The notes: generated by a model not told the origin, from the letters alone. 64,000 bases of DNA from Klebsiella huaxiensis (GCF_003261575.2 NZ_CP036175.1:62001-126000); one strand, 5' to 3'; numbered from the stretch's first letter, positions 8,433 to 17,631 are shown. Numbers and translations: made by a program.

Positions 8433-10270
8433 TTATTGCCACCGCCGGACACGTTGACCACGGCAAAACCACGCTGCTACAGGCGATTACCGGCATCAAC
8501 GCCGACCGCCTGCCGGAAGAGAAAGCGCGCGGGATGACTATCGATCTGGGCTACGCCTATTGGCCGCAACCTGACGGACGAGTGCTGGGATTTATCGACG
8601 TTCCCGGCCACGAAAAGTTTTTGTCCAACATGTTGGCCGGCGTTGGTGGTATCGATCACGCGCTGCTGGTGGTGGCCTGCGATGATGGCGTGATGGCGCA
8701 GACGCGCGAACATCTGGCGATCCTTCAGCTTACCGGAAAGCCGACGCTAACCGTTGCGCTAACCAAAGCGGATCGCGTTGAGACGGCGCGGGTAGAGGAA
8801 GTACGGGCGGAAATCGATGCAGTGCTGGCGGAATTTGGCTTTACCGATGCCACCTTGTTTGCCACAGCGGCCACGCAAAACCGGGGCATTGCCGAGCTGC
8901 GTGAGCATTTACTTCAGCTCAGTGCGCGGGCGCATCCGCAGCATCAGCGTTTTCGTCTGGCTCTTGACCGCGCGTTTACCGTCAAAGGCGCGGGGCTGGT
9001 GGTCACCGGAACCGCGCTATCCGGCGAGGTCAACGTTGGCGATACGCTGTGGTTGACTGGAGTGGATAAACCAATGCGTGTGCGCGGCTTGCACGCGCAG
9101 AATCAGCCGGTCGGACAAGCATGGGCCGGTCAACGCATCGCTCTGAATATCGCTGGCGATGCGCAAAAAGAGGAACTGAATCGCGGCGACTGGCTGCTCT
9201 CTGCGCAGCCGCCGGAAGCCTCTGAACGAGTGATTGTCGAACTTCAGTGCCATGCGCCGCTGAGCCAGTGGCAGCCGCTGCATATCCATCATGCCGCCAG
9301 CCATATTACCGGCCGCGTGTCGCTGCTCGAGGGCGCGCTGGCGGAGCTGGTGCTGGATACGCCGCTGCGGCTGGCGGATAACGACCGTCTGGTGCTGCGC
9401 GATATTTCCGCTCGCCTGACGCTAGCCGGTGCGCGGGTGGTGGCGCTGAATCCACCGCGCCGGGGTAAGCGTAAGCCGGAATATTTACAGTGGCTGCATG
9501 CGTTAGCGGCCGCGCAGGACGATGACGTTCAGGCGCTGGATATTCATCTTCAGCGCGATGCGGTTCGCCTTGATGATTTCGCCTGGGCGCGTCAGCTCAG
9601 CGACGAAGGCCTGAACGCGCTGATTAGCCGTCCTGACTATCTCCAGGCAGGAAACAGTCTGCTTAGCGCCCCGCTGGCCGCGCGCTGGCAGCGAAAACTG
9701 CTCGATGCTCTGGCGCGTTATCACGATCAGCATCGCGATGAGCCGGGTCCGGGCCGCGAACGTCTGCGGCGTATTGCGCTGCCGATGGAAGATGAAGCGC
9801 TGGTGCTGCTGCTGATTGAGCAGATGCGCGAAAGCGGTATCGTTCACAGCCATCACGGCTGGCTGCATCTGCCGGAGCATAAAGCGGGTTTTACCGACGA
9901 GCAGCAGGCCATCTGGCAGCGGGTCGCCGGGCTGTTTGGCGATGAGCCATGGTGGGTGCGCGATCTGGCGCGGGAAGCCAACGTCGAGGAGTCACTGATG
10001 CGCGCGGTATTACGCCAGGCGGCGCAGCAGGGGATGATTACCGCGATCGTTAAAGATCGCTACTATCGTAACGATCGGATTGTCGAATTCGCTAAAATGA
10101 TCCGCGAGCTGGATCTGGAAAGGGGCTCCACCTGCGCGGCGGATTTTCGCGATACGCTGAACGTCGGGCGCAAGCTGGCGATTCAGATTCTGGAGTATTT
10201 CGACCGCATCGGCTTTACCCGCCGTCGCGGCAACGATCATATTCTGCGCGATAAGGCTTTGTTTCTTTAA
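8429..10270 (+). CDS. selB: Selenocysteine-specific elongation factor
   Basis: SelB (613 residues; E. coli 614) is a GTPase that brings selenocysteyl-tRNA to UGA codons followed by a SECIS hairpin. The G1 motif GHVDHGKTT is at residues 7-15, the G3 motif DVPGHE near 58, and the G4 motif TKAD near 112. EF-Tu-like beta-barrel domains follow. The C-terminal third holds the winged-helix repeats that bind mRNA (for example DLAREANVEESLMRAVLRQA and FRDTLNVGRKLAIQILEYFD). It overlaps selA by 4 bp and ends before a single REP. No truncation or frameshift is seen. Confidence 0.97.
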   Translation: MIIATAGHVDHGKTTLLQAITGINADRLPEEKARGMTIDLGYAYWPQPDGRVLGFIDVPGHEKFLSNMLAGVGGIDHALLVVACDDGVMAQTREHLAILQLTGKPTLTVALTKADRVETARVEEVRAEIDAVLAEFGFTDATLFATAATQNRGIAELREHLLQLSARAHPQHQRFRLALDRAFTVKGAGLVVTGTALSGEVNVGDTLWLTGVDKPMRVRGLHAQNQPVGQAWAGQRIALNIAGDAQKEELNRGDWLLSAQPPEASERVIVELQCHAPLSQWQPLHIHHAASHITGRVSLLEGALAELVLDTPLRLADNDRLVLRDISARLTLAGARVVALNPPRRGKRKPEYLQWLHALAAAQDDDVQALDIHLQRDAVRLDDFAWARQLSDEGLNALISRPDYLQAGNSLLSAPLAARWQRKLLDALARYHDQHRDEPGPGRERLRRIALPMEDEALVLLLIEQMRESGIVHSHHGWLHLPEHKAGFTDEQQAIWQRVAGLFGDEPWWVRDLAREANVEESLMRAVLRQAAQQGMITAIVKDRYYRNDRIVEFAKMIRELDLERGSTCAADFRDTLNVGRKLAIQILEYFDRIGFTRRRGNDHILRDKALFL

Positions 10271-10285
10271 GCATTATCAGGTAAA

Positions 10286-10321
10286 TCCCGGGGGCGGCAC
10301 GTTGCGCCTGTCCGGGCTACA
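10286..10321. repeat. Single REP-like palindrome
   Basis: TCCCGGGGGCGGCACGTTGC and the following CGCCTGTCCGGGCTAC match one arm of the REP family seen in the large arrays. It lies between the convergent 3' ends of selB and phnV and may protect mRNA ends. Confidence 0.75.
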
Positions 10322-10373
10322 AGACTGTTACCCATGTTTCCGGTTCATACCGCAGCGCCACCGGGAAATAGCG

Positions 10374-11171
10374 TTAACGCTGGCTCATCCGGCGAGCGAT
10401 GCGCTCAAGCTTAATCATCAGCAGTAGTGTCACCCCCACCAGCACAATAGTCAGCGCCGAGCCGTCGGCGATATTGCCGCGGTCTGTCAGGCTGAAAATG
10501 GTGACCGGTAGCGTCGTCCATCCCGGCGGGTAGATCATGACCGTCGCGCCCAGCTCCCCCATCGACAGCGACAGGCTCAGCGCCAGCGCGGAGATCATCC
10601 ATGGCGTCATCAGCGGCAGTGTGACATAGCGCAGGCGATACCACGGCGATGCGCCAAGACTGGAGGCGACGTTTTCGATATCGGCGGAAATTCGTGCCAG
10701 CCCGGTGGAAACGTTGCTGAAGGTAAAGGCGGAAATCAGCACGAAGTGCGCCGCCAGCACAATCCAGAAGGTGCCGTTCATCTGTAGCGGCCCCTGGCTG
10801 AAGGCCACCAGAATACCTAAACCCACGGACACCGATGGAATGGCGCTCGGCAAATAGAACATCAGCCCGAGGTATTTTTGCAGCTTCACACTGTACTGGC
10901 GCAGGGCCAGCGCCGCCCACATGCCGCACAGCAGAGCGAACAGGCTGGCGTAGAAACCGACCATCAGGCTGGAAAAGAGCGAATCCCACGCCGCGCCGCG
11001 AAACGCGTTAACGAAGTGCCCGAGGGTAAAGCCGGACGGCAGCAGGCCGTTCCACTGCTGACTCAGGCTGGACATTAAAATCACCGCCAGCGGCAGAAAA
11101 AAGAACCCGGCAAACAGCGTTACCGCCAACGCACCCGCCGCAGTGCGGCCTTTGCGCGACCAAATCAACAT
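10374..11171 (-). CDS. phnV: 2-aminoethylphosphonate ABC transporter permease PhnV
   Basis: A 265-residue inner-membrane permease with about six membrane segments and the EAA-type cytoplasmic loop near SLGASPWYRLRYVTLPLMTP (about residues 185-205). It belongs to the binding-protein-dependent permease family of spermidine/iron/phosphonate importers. It is the last gene of a tightly spaced phnS-phnT-phnU-phnV operon, two bases after phnU. The Salmonella phn cluster has the same order. Together with PhnU it forms the membrane channel for 2-aminoethylphosphonate. Confidence 0.93.
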   Translation of the reverse strand: MLIWSRKGRTAAGALAVTLFAGFFFLPLAVILMSSLSQQWNGLLPSGFTLGHFVNAFRGAAWDSLFSSLMVGFYASLFALLCGMWAALALRQYSVKLQKYLGLMFYLPSAIPSVSVGLGILVAFSQGPLQMNGTFWIVLAAHFVLISAFTFSNVSTGLARISADIENVASSLGASPWYRLRYVTLPLMTPWMISALALSLSLSMGELGATVMIYPPGWTTLPVTIFSLTDRGNIADGSALTIVLVGVTLLLMIKLERIARRMSQR

Positions 11172-11173
11172 CG

Positions 11174-12037
11174 TTAGCTCCTTGCGCCGGTACGCGCGGC
11201 GGCCAGTCGGTAGAGCATAAACAGCCCCAGCGACAGCAGAATATTTATTAGCGCAATCATGCAGGCCACGCCGTAATCCGATTCGAGAATGGCTTTGCTG
11301 TAGACCATCATCGGCAGGGTATTGACCCCTTTAGCGCCGATAAACAGCACAATGCCGAACTCGTTGGTGGTCAGCAGCAGGCACAGGCTGCCGCCTGCCA
11401 TCAGCGCCGGAAGCGCCGCCGGGAATATCACCTGGCCGATAACCCGCAGCGGATGGGCGCCAAGAATGCTCGCCGCTTCGAGCTGGCTTTTATCAATTTG
11501 CCGCAGTCCGGCCATCAGCGGGCGCATCACCAGCGGAGTGAAAACGGTGATTTCCGCCAGAATCACCCCCTGAATCGAATAGAGAAAATCGACCGGCGGC
11601 AGTTCGAAAGCAAACAGCGACATCAGCGTGCCGTTCAGCAAGCCCGCCGAACCGTAGATAAAGGTGAATGCGAGAGTGATGAGGAAAGTCGGCAGGGCAA
11701 TAAAGGTATCAATGACCCGGCCGATAAACTGGCTGCCGGGAAACGGAATAAATACCAGAATCAGCGCCAGCACGCTGCCGAGCAGCAGGCAGCCCAGCGT
11801 GGCAAAGACCGCGATTTGCAGCGTATTGAACAATGCGTTAATAAAACGGCGGGATTCCACCACCTGCCAGAAAGTCCCGAGGCTCAGGTGACCGCTGGCA
11901 TCGCGCAGTGCCTGCTCGGCAATCAGCAGCAGCGGATAGAAAAATAGCGTCGCCAGCACCAGCAGCGGTAGCAGCAGCCACAGAAAGGGCCGCAGGTTCA
12001 GGGGCGAGCGCACAAGCGTGAGCGTTTGCGACATCAT
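11174..12037 (-). CDS. phnU: 2-aminoethylphosphonate ABC transporter permease PhnU
   Basis: A 287-residue inner-membrane permease with about six hydrophobic segments. The EAA loop is at ASILGAHPLRVIGQVIFPAA (about residues 190-210). It strongly resembles Salmonella PhnU throughout, including FELPPVDFLYSIQGVILAEI. The start MMSQTL has two adjacent ATGs; the first shares one base with the phnT stop, which implies coupling. It pairs with PhnV as the heterodimeric channel of the phosphonate importer. Confidence 0.93.
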   Translation of the reverse strand: MMSQTLTLVRSPLNLRPFLWLLLPLLVLATLFFYPLLLIAEQALRDASGHLSLGTFWQVVESRRFINALFNTLQIAVFATLGCLLLGSVLALILVFIPFPGSQFIGRVIDTFIALPTFLITLAFTFIYGSAGLLNGTLMSLFAFELPPVDFLYSIQGVILAEITVFTPLVMRPLMAGLRQIDKSQLEAASILGAHPLRVIGQVIFPAALPALMAGGSLCLLLTTNEFGIVLFIGAKGVNTLPMMVYSKAILESDYGVACMIALINILLSLGLFMLYRLAAARTGARS

Positions 12038-13149
12038 TACACCTCGATCAGGACCGCATCATTGGGTTCAAAATAGAGCGCCAGCTTGTCGCCCGCACGC
12101 GGCAGCGGATCCACGTGGGTCATTACGATGCGTACCGCTTCCCCCGCGACGTCGCATACCAGGTGGGTCAAATCACCCTGCCAGTGCACCGACGTCAAGG
12201 TGACGTTAAGTCGGTTGCTGGTGGCCGTTCGCGGTGAGAGGCTCATATGCTGCGGGCGTATGCATAACAGCTTGTTGTTACCGTGCTGGCCGCCATAGCT
12301 GAAAGCATTAATCAGCCCGCCGCCGCAGCTGACGCTGACCAGCCCCGGCCCCGAAGTATCTTTCAGCGCCGTCGCCTGCAGGATATTGGCGCGCCCGAGA
12401 AACTCAGCGGCAAAGCGGTTGGGGGGATAGTGGTAGAGCTGGTGGGTTTCGCCGTGGGCAATCAGCGAACCATCTTTCATGATGCCAATCTTGTCTGCCA
12501 GGGTCAGGGCTTCGGTCTGATCGTGGGTGACGTAGAGAATCGTTAGTTCCGGCAGTTCGCGGTGCAGGCGGGCGATTTCCTCCACCATGTTATGGCGGAT
12601 TTGCGCATCCAGCGCCGAGAGCGGTTCATCGAGCAACAGTACTCGTGGGCGCACGGCGATAGCGCGGGCAATGGCGACGCGTTGCTGCTGGCCGCCTGAG
12701 AGCTGATGCGGATAACGGCTGGCGTAATCCGCCATACCAACGATTTTCAGCGCTTCGTTGACTCGCTCGGCGATCAGCGCTTTCGACTGTTTCTGCGCCC
12801 GCAGGCCAAAAGCAACGTTATCTTCCACCTTCATATGCGGGAAAAGGGCGTAGTTTTGCACCACCATCCCGAGGCCGCGTTTATACGGCGGCAGATGAGT
12901 GACGTCGGTGTCGCCAATCAAAATTCGACCACCCGCGGGCTGTACAAATCCGGCTATCGCCCGCAGCACTGTGGTTTTCCCGGAACCAGAGGGGCCAATC
13001 AGCGCCAGCACTTCGCCCGGTTCAATGGTCAATGACAGCGGCTTTAGCACCACGTTGCCGTGATAAGAAACGCGCAGCGAGTCGAGGATAATCCCGGTGG
13101 TTCCCGCCAATAATGGGGTGTGAGAGGCAGTCGTTTTCATCAACATCAC
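12037..13149 (-). CDS. phnT: 2-aminoethylphosphonate ABC transporter ATPase PhnT
   Basis: A 370-residue ABC ATPase with Walker A GPSGSGKTT (residues about 52-60), signature LSGGQQQRVAIARA (about 150-163), Walker B VLLLDEPLSALDA (about 171-183) and the switch histidine in YVTHDQTEA. A C-terminal TOBE-like regulatory domain covers about residues 245-370. It powers import of 2-aminoethylphosphonate with PhnU and PhnV. Starts at MMLM (13149) or the third Met (13140) are both possible. It lies two bases after phnS. Confidence 0.94.
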   Translation of the reverse strand: MMLMKTTASHTPLLAGTTGIILDSLRVSYHGNVVLKPLSLTIEPGEVLALIGPSGSGKTTVLRAIAGFVQPAGGRILIGDTDVTHLPPYKRGLGMVVQNYALFPHMKVEDNVAFGLRAQKQSKALIAERVNEALKIVGMADYASRYPHQLSGGQQQRVAIARAIAVRPRVLLLDEPLSALDAQIRHNMVEEIARLHRELPELTILYVTHDQTEALTLADKIGIMKDGSLIAHGETHQLYHYPPNRFAAEFLGRANILQATALKDTSGPGLVSVSCGGGLINAFSYGGQHGNNKLLCIRPQHMSLSPRTATSNRLNVTLTSVHWQGDLTHLVCDVAGEAVRIVMTHVDPLPRAGDKLALYFEPNDAVLIEV

Positions 13150-13151
13150 GC

Positions 13152-14165
13152 TTACTCGCTGTCCGTCACTTGATGCCAGCGGGCAATATCCGCCGACAGT
13201 GAAACCGCAACATCGTCCCAGTTCGGTTCCCAGCTTTTCACGCCGTCGAGCGCCTCTTTCGCCGCTTTAAAGTTAGCGTCTTCCGGTGCCACATCGCTGC
13301 GTATCGGCAACCCCCAGGAGAGCGCGCTGACGCTGGTCTGAGCCGGTTTATCGAGCAGGAAGTTAATCAACTTTTTGCCGTTTTCGCTGTTCGGACCGTT
13401 CTGTACCAGGCCGACGGTGTAGGGCAGCGCCAGCGCGCTACGTTCGCCTTTCGCGTCTGCTGGCCAGAAAATTTGTACGTTCGGGTTACGCGCCATCTGC
13501 GACAGGTTCATTTGCAGGTCACCGTTAGCGACGTACAACTCGCCTTTGTTGACCAGCGCGGTCAGCTTGCCGGTCGAAGCCGACGGGCCAACGTTGTTCG
13601 CCTGAAGTTTGCCGAGATAGTCGAAACCCGCGTCTTTGCTACCGAGGCTGTGGAACGCCTGCAGCATCACGGCGGTGCCGTCGCCCGCCTGGCCCGGCGT
13701 GGAGTATTGAAGCTTGTTTTTGAAGCGGCTATCGAGCAGATCTTGCCAGCTGGCCGGGGCGGCTTTCAGCAGCTTGCTGTTATAGATGAAGGTCAGGTAG
13801 TTGTTGACCAGCGGCGAGTAGCGGTCGTGGACGCCGGGGATCTGTTCGCTGCCCTGCGGCTTAAATTCGGCTAATAGCTGCTCTTTGGCGGCGCGCTGAA
13901 TAAATGGCGGAACCGTCACCAGCACATCAGCCTGTGGATTGGTACGCTCTTTCGCCAGACGCTCGACAATCGCCCCGGAGCCGCCTTCAACGTACTGCAC
14001 TTTGATCCCCGTTGCTTTTGTGAAGGCGTCAAATTGATTTTGATACCAGCTGTTGTCGCCATCGTGCAGACCGTCGGCGGAATAAACGGTCACCACGCCA
14101 TCGGCCCAAACCGGGGCGCTGGCGAGGGCGATAGCGGATAGCAGAGCGAGTCGGGAGAGTTTCAT
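13152..14165 (-). CDS. phnS: 2-aminoethylphosphonate periplasmic binding protein PhnS
   Basis: A 337-residue periplasmic solute-binding protein. The signal peptide MKLSRLALLSAIALASAPVW is followed by the cleavage region A-D-G. The mature part is a class II periplasmic binding protein of the iron/thiosulfate/phosphonate type (VTVYSADGLHDGD, YVEGGSGAIVERL, STPGQAGDGTAVM). It is the first gene of phnSTUV and captures 2-aminoethylphosphonate for the importer. The candidate PhnR operator at 14197-14209 lies 31 bp before its start. Confidence 0.94.
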   Translation of the reverse strand: MKLSRLALLSAIALASAPVWADGVVTVYSADGLHDGDNSWYQNQFDAFTKATGIKVQYVEGGSGAIVERLAKERTNPQADVLVTVPPFIQRAAKEQLLAEFKPQGSEQIPGVHDRYSPLVNNYLTFIYNSKLLKAAPASWQDLLDSRFKNKLQYSTPGQAGDGTAVMLQAFHSLGSKDAGFDYLGKLQANNVGPSASTGKLTALVNKGELYVANGDLQMNLSQMARNPNVQIFWPADAKGERSALALPYTVGLVQNGPNSENGKKLINFLLDKPAQTSVSALSWGLPIRSDVAPEDANFKAAKEALDGVKSWEPNWDDVAVSLSADIARWHQVTDSE

Positions 14166-14196
14166 CGTGTCAGCCTTTTCGGGTGAGTGAATTAAA

Positions 14197-14209
14197 TGGT
14201 CTATACCAG
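14197..14209 (-). promoter_or_regulatory. Candidate PhnR operator before phnS
   Basis: TGGTCTATACCAG reads on the minus strand as CTGGTATAGACCA, exactly the 13 bases found before phnW at 15641-15653. The core TGGT-N4-ACCA is an inverted repeat of the type bound by HutC-subfamily GntR regulators. Its presence before both phn operons supports control by PhnR; binding is inferred. Confidence 0.72.
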
Positions 14210-14287
14210 ATTGGCTTTCACGCTACCGGGGGTTTATGACAAAACGATGAATAAAGTGTGTCGAAAGGGTTAAAAACAGCAGTGCGT

Positions 14288-14762
14288 TACTTTCCCCGGA
14301 GGCGGCGCTTGACGCGCCTGTCCGGGCTACCAAACCAGCAGGCTGCGCGCTCCCGTAGCCCGGTCAGCGCAGCGCCACCGGGAAGCATGATGCAGAGGAT
14401 TTCAACGCAGAGGCCAATCCCGGAGGCGGCGCTTGACGCGCCTGTCCGGGCTACCAAACCAGAAGACTGCTCGATCCCGTAGCCCGGTCAGCGTAGCGCC
14501 ACCGGGAAGCATGATGCAGAGGATTTCAACGCAGAGGCCAATCCCGGAGGCGGCGCTTGACGCGCCTGTCCGGGCTACCAAACCAGCAGGCTGCTCGATC
14601 CCGTAGCCCGGTCAGCGTAGCGCCACCGGGAAGCATGATGCAGAGGATTTCAACGTGGAGACCGATCCCGGAGGCGGCGCTTGACGCGCCTGTCCGGGCT
14701 ACCAAACCAGCAGACTGCTCGATCCCGTAGCCCGGTCAGCGTAGCGCCACCGGGAAGCAGCA
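14288..14762. repeat. Tandem array of four 124-bp REP-pair units
   Basis: GGAGGCGGCGCTTGACGCGC recurs at 14298, 14422, 14546 and 14670, an exact 124-bp spacing. Each unit pairs this palindrome with a facing one (CCCGTAGCCCGGTCAGCGTA, CGCCACCGGGAAG), followed in the first three by a linker containing GCATGATGCAGAGGATTTCA. It lies between phnR and the phnS promoter. Together with the 35 or so bases before phnR it fills the whole gap, and I see no gene there. Confidence 0.92.
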
Positions 14763-14806
14763 GTGCCGATGTATCAGGCCCGGCGCATTCCCCGAAGGCG
14801 GTGCAA

Positions 14807-15526
14807 TCAATGAGTATCGACTTCGATACGCAGGCTATCGTGACGCCAGTATTCGATGTCGTAATCGAGAATTCGCCCGTGCTGATCGTAGTTGAGGCGG
14901 CGCAGCAGCAGCGCCGGGCGCCCTTCCATCACTCCCAGCGCTTCGGCGGCCTGCGGCGGCATTGAGGTTGGCCAGAACGACAAATGCATGCTGGTATATA
15001 TCAGGTCATAGTGGGCCTGATAAATCTCAGTCAGGCTGCCGTTAAGATCGTGGCGCAGCAGCTCCGGAACTCTGGCGGGCAGACAGTGGTTTTCACAGTA
15101 GCAAATTGCCCGCCCGTCGGCATGGCGCAGACGAGTGAGCAGGTAAACCTGGTCAAACGGTTGTAGCGCCAGCGGTGTCATCACATCCAGCGGAACCGCG
15201 GCTAAACGCCCGTCCAGCAGCACCGTTTTCGGCTCCCGCCCCTGCTCCAGGCACAGCTTATGGAAGTTGGTATTCTGCGTTGGATCCAGCCACAGACGCT
15301 CCGGCGTGACGAACCAGCCACGGCGATCGGCGCGGTAGATTACGCCACTGGCTTCAAGCTGCGCCAGGCTCTCGCGCACCGTAATTCGGGTCGTGTTGAA
15401 CAGCGCGCACAGCTCGCGTTCGGACGGCAGCTTGTCGCCGCTCTTCAGCGCGCCGTTTTGAATGCGCACCTGAAGCTGCGCCTTGATCAGCAGGTACTGC
15501 GGGGTCTCGCCAGAGGGTGATTTCAT
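14807..15526 (-). CDS. phnR: GntR-family regulator of phosphonate genes PhnR
   Basis: A 239-residue GntR regulator of the HutC/FarR subfamily. An N-terminal winged helix (residues about 10-75; DKLPSERELCALFNTTRITVRESLAQLE, with the YRADRRGWFV wing) is followed by a UTRA-type effector domain (about 90-235) ending in the typical LDYDIEYWRHDSLRIEV. It is placed as in Salmonella, between phnSTUV and phnWX. It reads on the minus strand towards phnS but is separated from it by the 124-bp REP array. The two matching 13-bp operators before phnS and phnW are its likely targets. Confidence 0.9.
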   Translation of the reverse strand: MKSPSGETPQYLLIKAQLQVRIQNGALKSGDKLPSERELCALFNTTRITVRESLAQLEASGVIYRADRRGWFVTPERLWLDPTQNTNFHKLCLEQGREPKTVLLDGRLAAVPLDVMTPLALQPFDQVYLLTRLRHADGRAICYCENHCLPARVPELLRHDLNGSLTEIYQAHYDLIYTSMHLSFWPTSMPPQAAEALGVMEGRPALLLRRLNYDQHGRILDYDIEYWRHDSLRIEVDTH

Positions 15527-15640
15527 GTTCGCTCGCGGCTAAATTTGATGCGGTCATTATACATAACCAGATGAATTTTTTGTTGCAGCACCACTTTCCC
15601 TTTGACCTTTTCAGGCCGCGATCGTCATTATAAAAAATAC

Positions 15641-15653
15641 CTGGTATAGACCA
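15641..15653 (+). promoter_or_regulatory. Candidate PhnR operator before phnW
   Basis: CTGGTATAGACCA is the reverse complement of the site before phnS. It sits 13 bp before the phnW start at 15667 and reaches to within two bases of an alternative ATG at 15655. It lies in the 140-bp divergent region between phnR and phnW. Confidence 0.72.
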
Positions 15654-15666
15654 AATGGTGAAAAAG

Positions 15667-16770
15667 ATGACCACCCGCAATTATCTGCTGCTGACCCCCG
15701 GCCCGCTGACCACCTCCCGTACGGTAAAAGAGGCCATGCTTTTCGATAGCTGTACCTGGGACGACGACTACAACCTTGGCGTGGTTCAGGCCATCCGCCA
15801 ACATCTAGTGGAACTGGCGACGCCAGCCGCGGGCTACACCTCTGTGCTGCTACAAGGCAGCGGCAGCTACGCGGTCGAAGCGGTGCTCGGCAGCGCTATC
15901 GGCCCTCAGGACAAGGTGCTGATTATCAGCAACGGTGCCTACGGCGCACGGATGATCGAGATGGCGGAGCTGATGGGCATTGCTCATCACCCGTACGACT
16001 GCGGCGAAGTCTCTCGCCCGGACGTGGTGGCGATCGAACAGATCCTGCAAACCGACCTGGCGATCACTCATATCGCCATGGTGCACAGTGAAACTACCAC
16101 CGGGATGCTTAACCCGATTGAAGACGTTGCAGCATTGGCGAAACAGTACGGCAAACGTTATATCGTCGATGCCATGAGCAGCTTCGGCGGCATTCCCATG
16201 GACGTTGCCGCGTTGAATGTTGATTACCTGATCAGCTCCGCCAACAAATGCATTCAGGGGGTTCCTGGATTTGCGTTCGTTATTGCCCGGGAAGCCGAAC
16301 TGGCAACCTGCAAAGGCCGTTCGCGCTCGCTGTCGCTGGACCTCTACGCCCAGTGGCGCTGTATGGAAGATAACCACGGTAAGTGGCGTTTTACCTCACC
16401 GACCCATACCGTCCTGGCCTTCGCCCAGGCGCTGAAGGAGCTGGAAGAAGAAGGCGGCGTGAGCGCTCGCCATCAGCGCTACAGCACGAATCAGCGGCGT
16501 CTGGTGGCGGGAATGCGCGAGTTAGGTTTCCAACCGCTGCTCGACGATAGCCTGCACTCGCCAATCATCACCGCATTTTACTCCCCGGTCGCCCCGCAGT
16601 ATCGCTTTAAGGATTTCTATCAGCAGCTCAAAGAGCAGGGGTTTGTGATCTACCCCGGCAAGGTGTCGCAGAGCGACTGCTTCCGCATCGGCAACATCGG
16701 CGAAGTGTACGACGCCGACATCACCGCCCTGTTGGCGGCCATCAAAAATGCCATGTACTGGCAATATTAA
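15667..16770 (+). CDS. phnW: 2-aminoethylphosphonate--pyruvate transaminase
   Basis: PhnW (367 residues) is a PLP-dependent class V aminotransferase that moves the amino group of 2-aminoethylphosphonate to pyruvate, giving phosphonoacetaldehyde and alanine. The PLP lysine is K194 in SSANKCIQGVPGF, and the N-terminal LLLTPGPLTTS is typical. An ATG at 15655 is in frame. I prefer 15667 because it matches the Salmonella start (M-T-x-R-N-Y), has a GGTG at suitable distance, and leaves the operator upstream. phnX follows after nine bases, so the two are co-transcribed. Confidence 0.95.
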   Translation: MTTRNYLLLTPGPLTTSRTVKEAMLFDSCTWDDDYNLGVVQAIRQHLVELATPAAGYTSVLLQGSGSYAVEAVLGSAIGPQDKVLIISNGAYGARMIEMAELMGIAHHPYDCGEVSRPDVVAIEQILQTDLAITHIAMVHSETTTGMLNPIEDVAALAKQYGKRYIVDAMSSFGGIPMDVAALNVDYLISSANKCIQGVPGFAFVIAREAELATCKGRSRSLSLDLYAQWRCMEDNHGKWRFTSPTHTVLAFAQALKELEEEGGVSARHQRYSTNQRRLVAGMRELGFQPLLDDSLHSPIITAFYSPVAPQYRFKDFYQQLKEQGFVIYPGKVSQSDCFRIGNIGEVYDADITALLAAIKNAMYWQY

Positions 16771-16779
16771 GGAACCGCC

Positions 16780-17589
16780 ATGAACCGTATTAATGCCGTT
16801 ATTCTTGATTGGGCTGGCACCACCGTCGACTTTGGCTCTTTTGCACCGACGCAGATTTTCGTTGAAGCCTTTCGCCAGGCCTTTGATGTGGAAATTACCC
16901 TTGAAGAGGCGCGGGTGCCGATGGGCCTCGGAAAATGGCAACACATTGAAGCGCTGGGAAAACTTCCCGCCGTGAACGCTCGCTGGCAGGCTAAGTTTGG
17001 CCGCGTGATGAACGCCGCCGATATTGATGCTATCTATGCCGCCTTTATGCCGCTGCAAATTGCCAAAGTCGTTGATTTTTCCGCACCGATAGCCGGGGTT
17101 ATCGACACAATTGCCTCGCTTCGGGCTGATGGCGTGAAGATTGGTTCCTGCTCCGGCTACCCGCGTCCGGTGATGGAAAAACTGGTTCCCGCAGCAGCAG
17201 CGCAAGGCTATGCGCCAGACTATTGGGTGGCGACGGACGACCTCGCCGCCGGAGGACGTCCCGGTCCGTGGATGGCGTTACAGAACGTGATTGCTTTAGG
17301 GATCGATGCGGTTGCCCACTGCGTCAAGGTCGATGATTCCGCGCCGGGAATTACCGAGGGATTAAACGCCGGGATGTGGAGCGTGGGCCTGGCGGTTTCC
17401 GGCAACGAGTTCGGTGCCACCTGGGAGGAGTATCAGCAGATGACCGCCGAAGAGATCGCCACCCGCCGCGAGCATGCCGTCGGGAAGCTGTACGCCGCCG
17501 GAGCGCACTATGTGGTGGATACGCTGGCGGATTTGCCTGGCGTGATTGCCGCCATCAACGCCCGTCTGGCAAACGGCGAACGTCCGTAG
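16780..17589 (+). CDS. phnX: Phosphonoacetaldehyde hydrolase
   Basis: PhnX (269 residues) is a HAD-superfamily enzyme that splits phosphonoacetaldehyde into acetaldehyde and phosphate. The HAD motif I nucleophile is D10 in VILDWAGTTVD, and the Schiff-base lysine is K52 in MGLGKWQHIEAL. Motifs II (IGSCSGYPRPVME) and IV (VKVDDSAPGI) are present. It completes the pathway started by PhnW and ends the phn region; a GC hairpin at 17606-17631 follows the stop. Confidence 0.95.
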   Translation: MNRINAVILDWAGTTVDFGSFAPTQIFVEAFRQAFDVEITLEEARVPMGLGKWQHIEALGKLPAVNARWQAKFGRVMNAADIDAIYAAFMPLQIAKVVDFSAPIAGVIDTIASLRADGVKIGSCSGYPRPVMEKLVPAAAAQGYAPDYWVATDDLAAGGRPGPWMALQNVIALGIDAVAHCVKVDDSAPGITEGLNAGMWSVGLAVSGNEFGATWEEYQQMTAEEIATRREHAVGKLYAAGAHYVVDTLADLPGVIAAINARLANGERP

Positions 17590-17605
17590 ACTTCACTATC
17601 TTTCC

Positions 17606-17631
17606 CCGGGCGGCATAAACGCGTCGCCCGG
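17606..17631. terminator. GC hairpin after phnX
   Basis: CCGGGCG and CGCCCGG form a perfect 7-bp stem around a 12-base loop, 17 bases after the phnX stop. No clear T run follows, so this may be a REP-type stabilising structure rather than an intrinsic terminator. The rest of the gap to 17859 is AT-richer promoter DNA without a gene. Confidence 0.5.
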
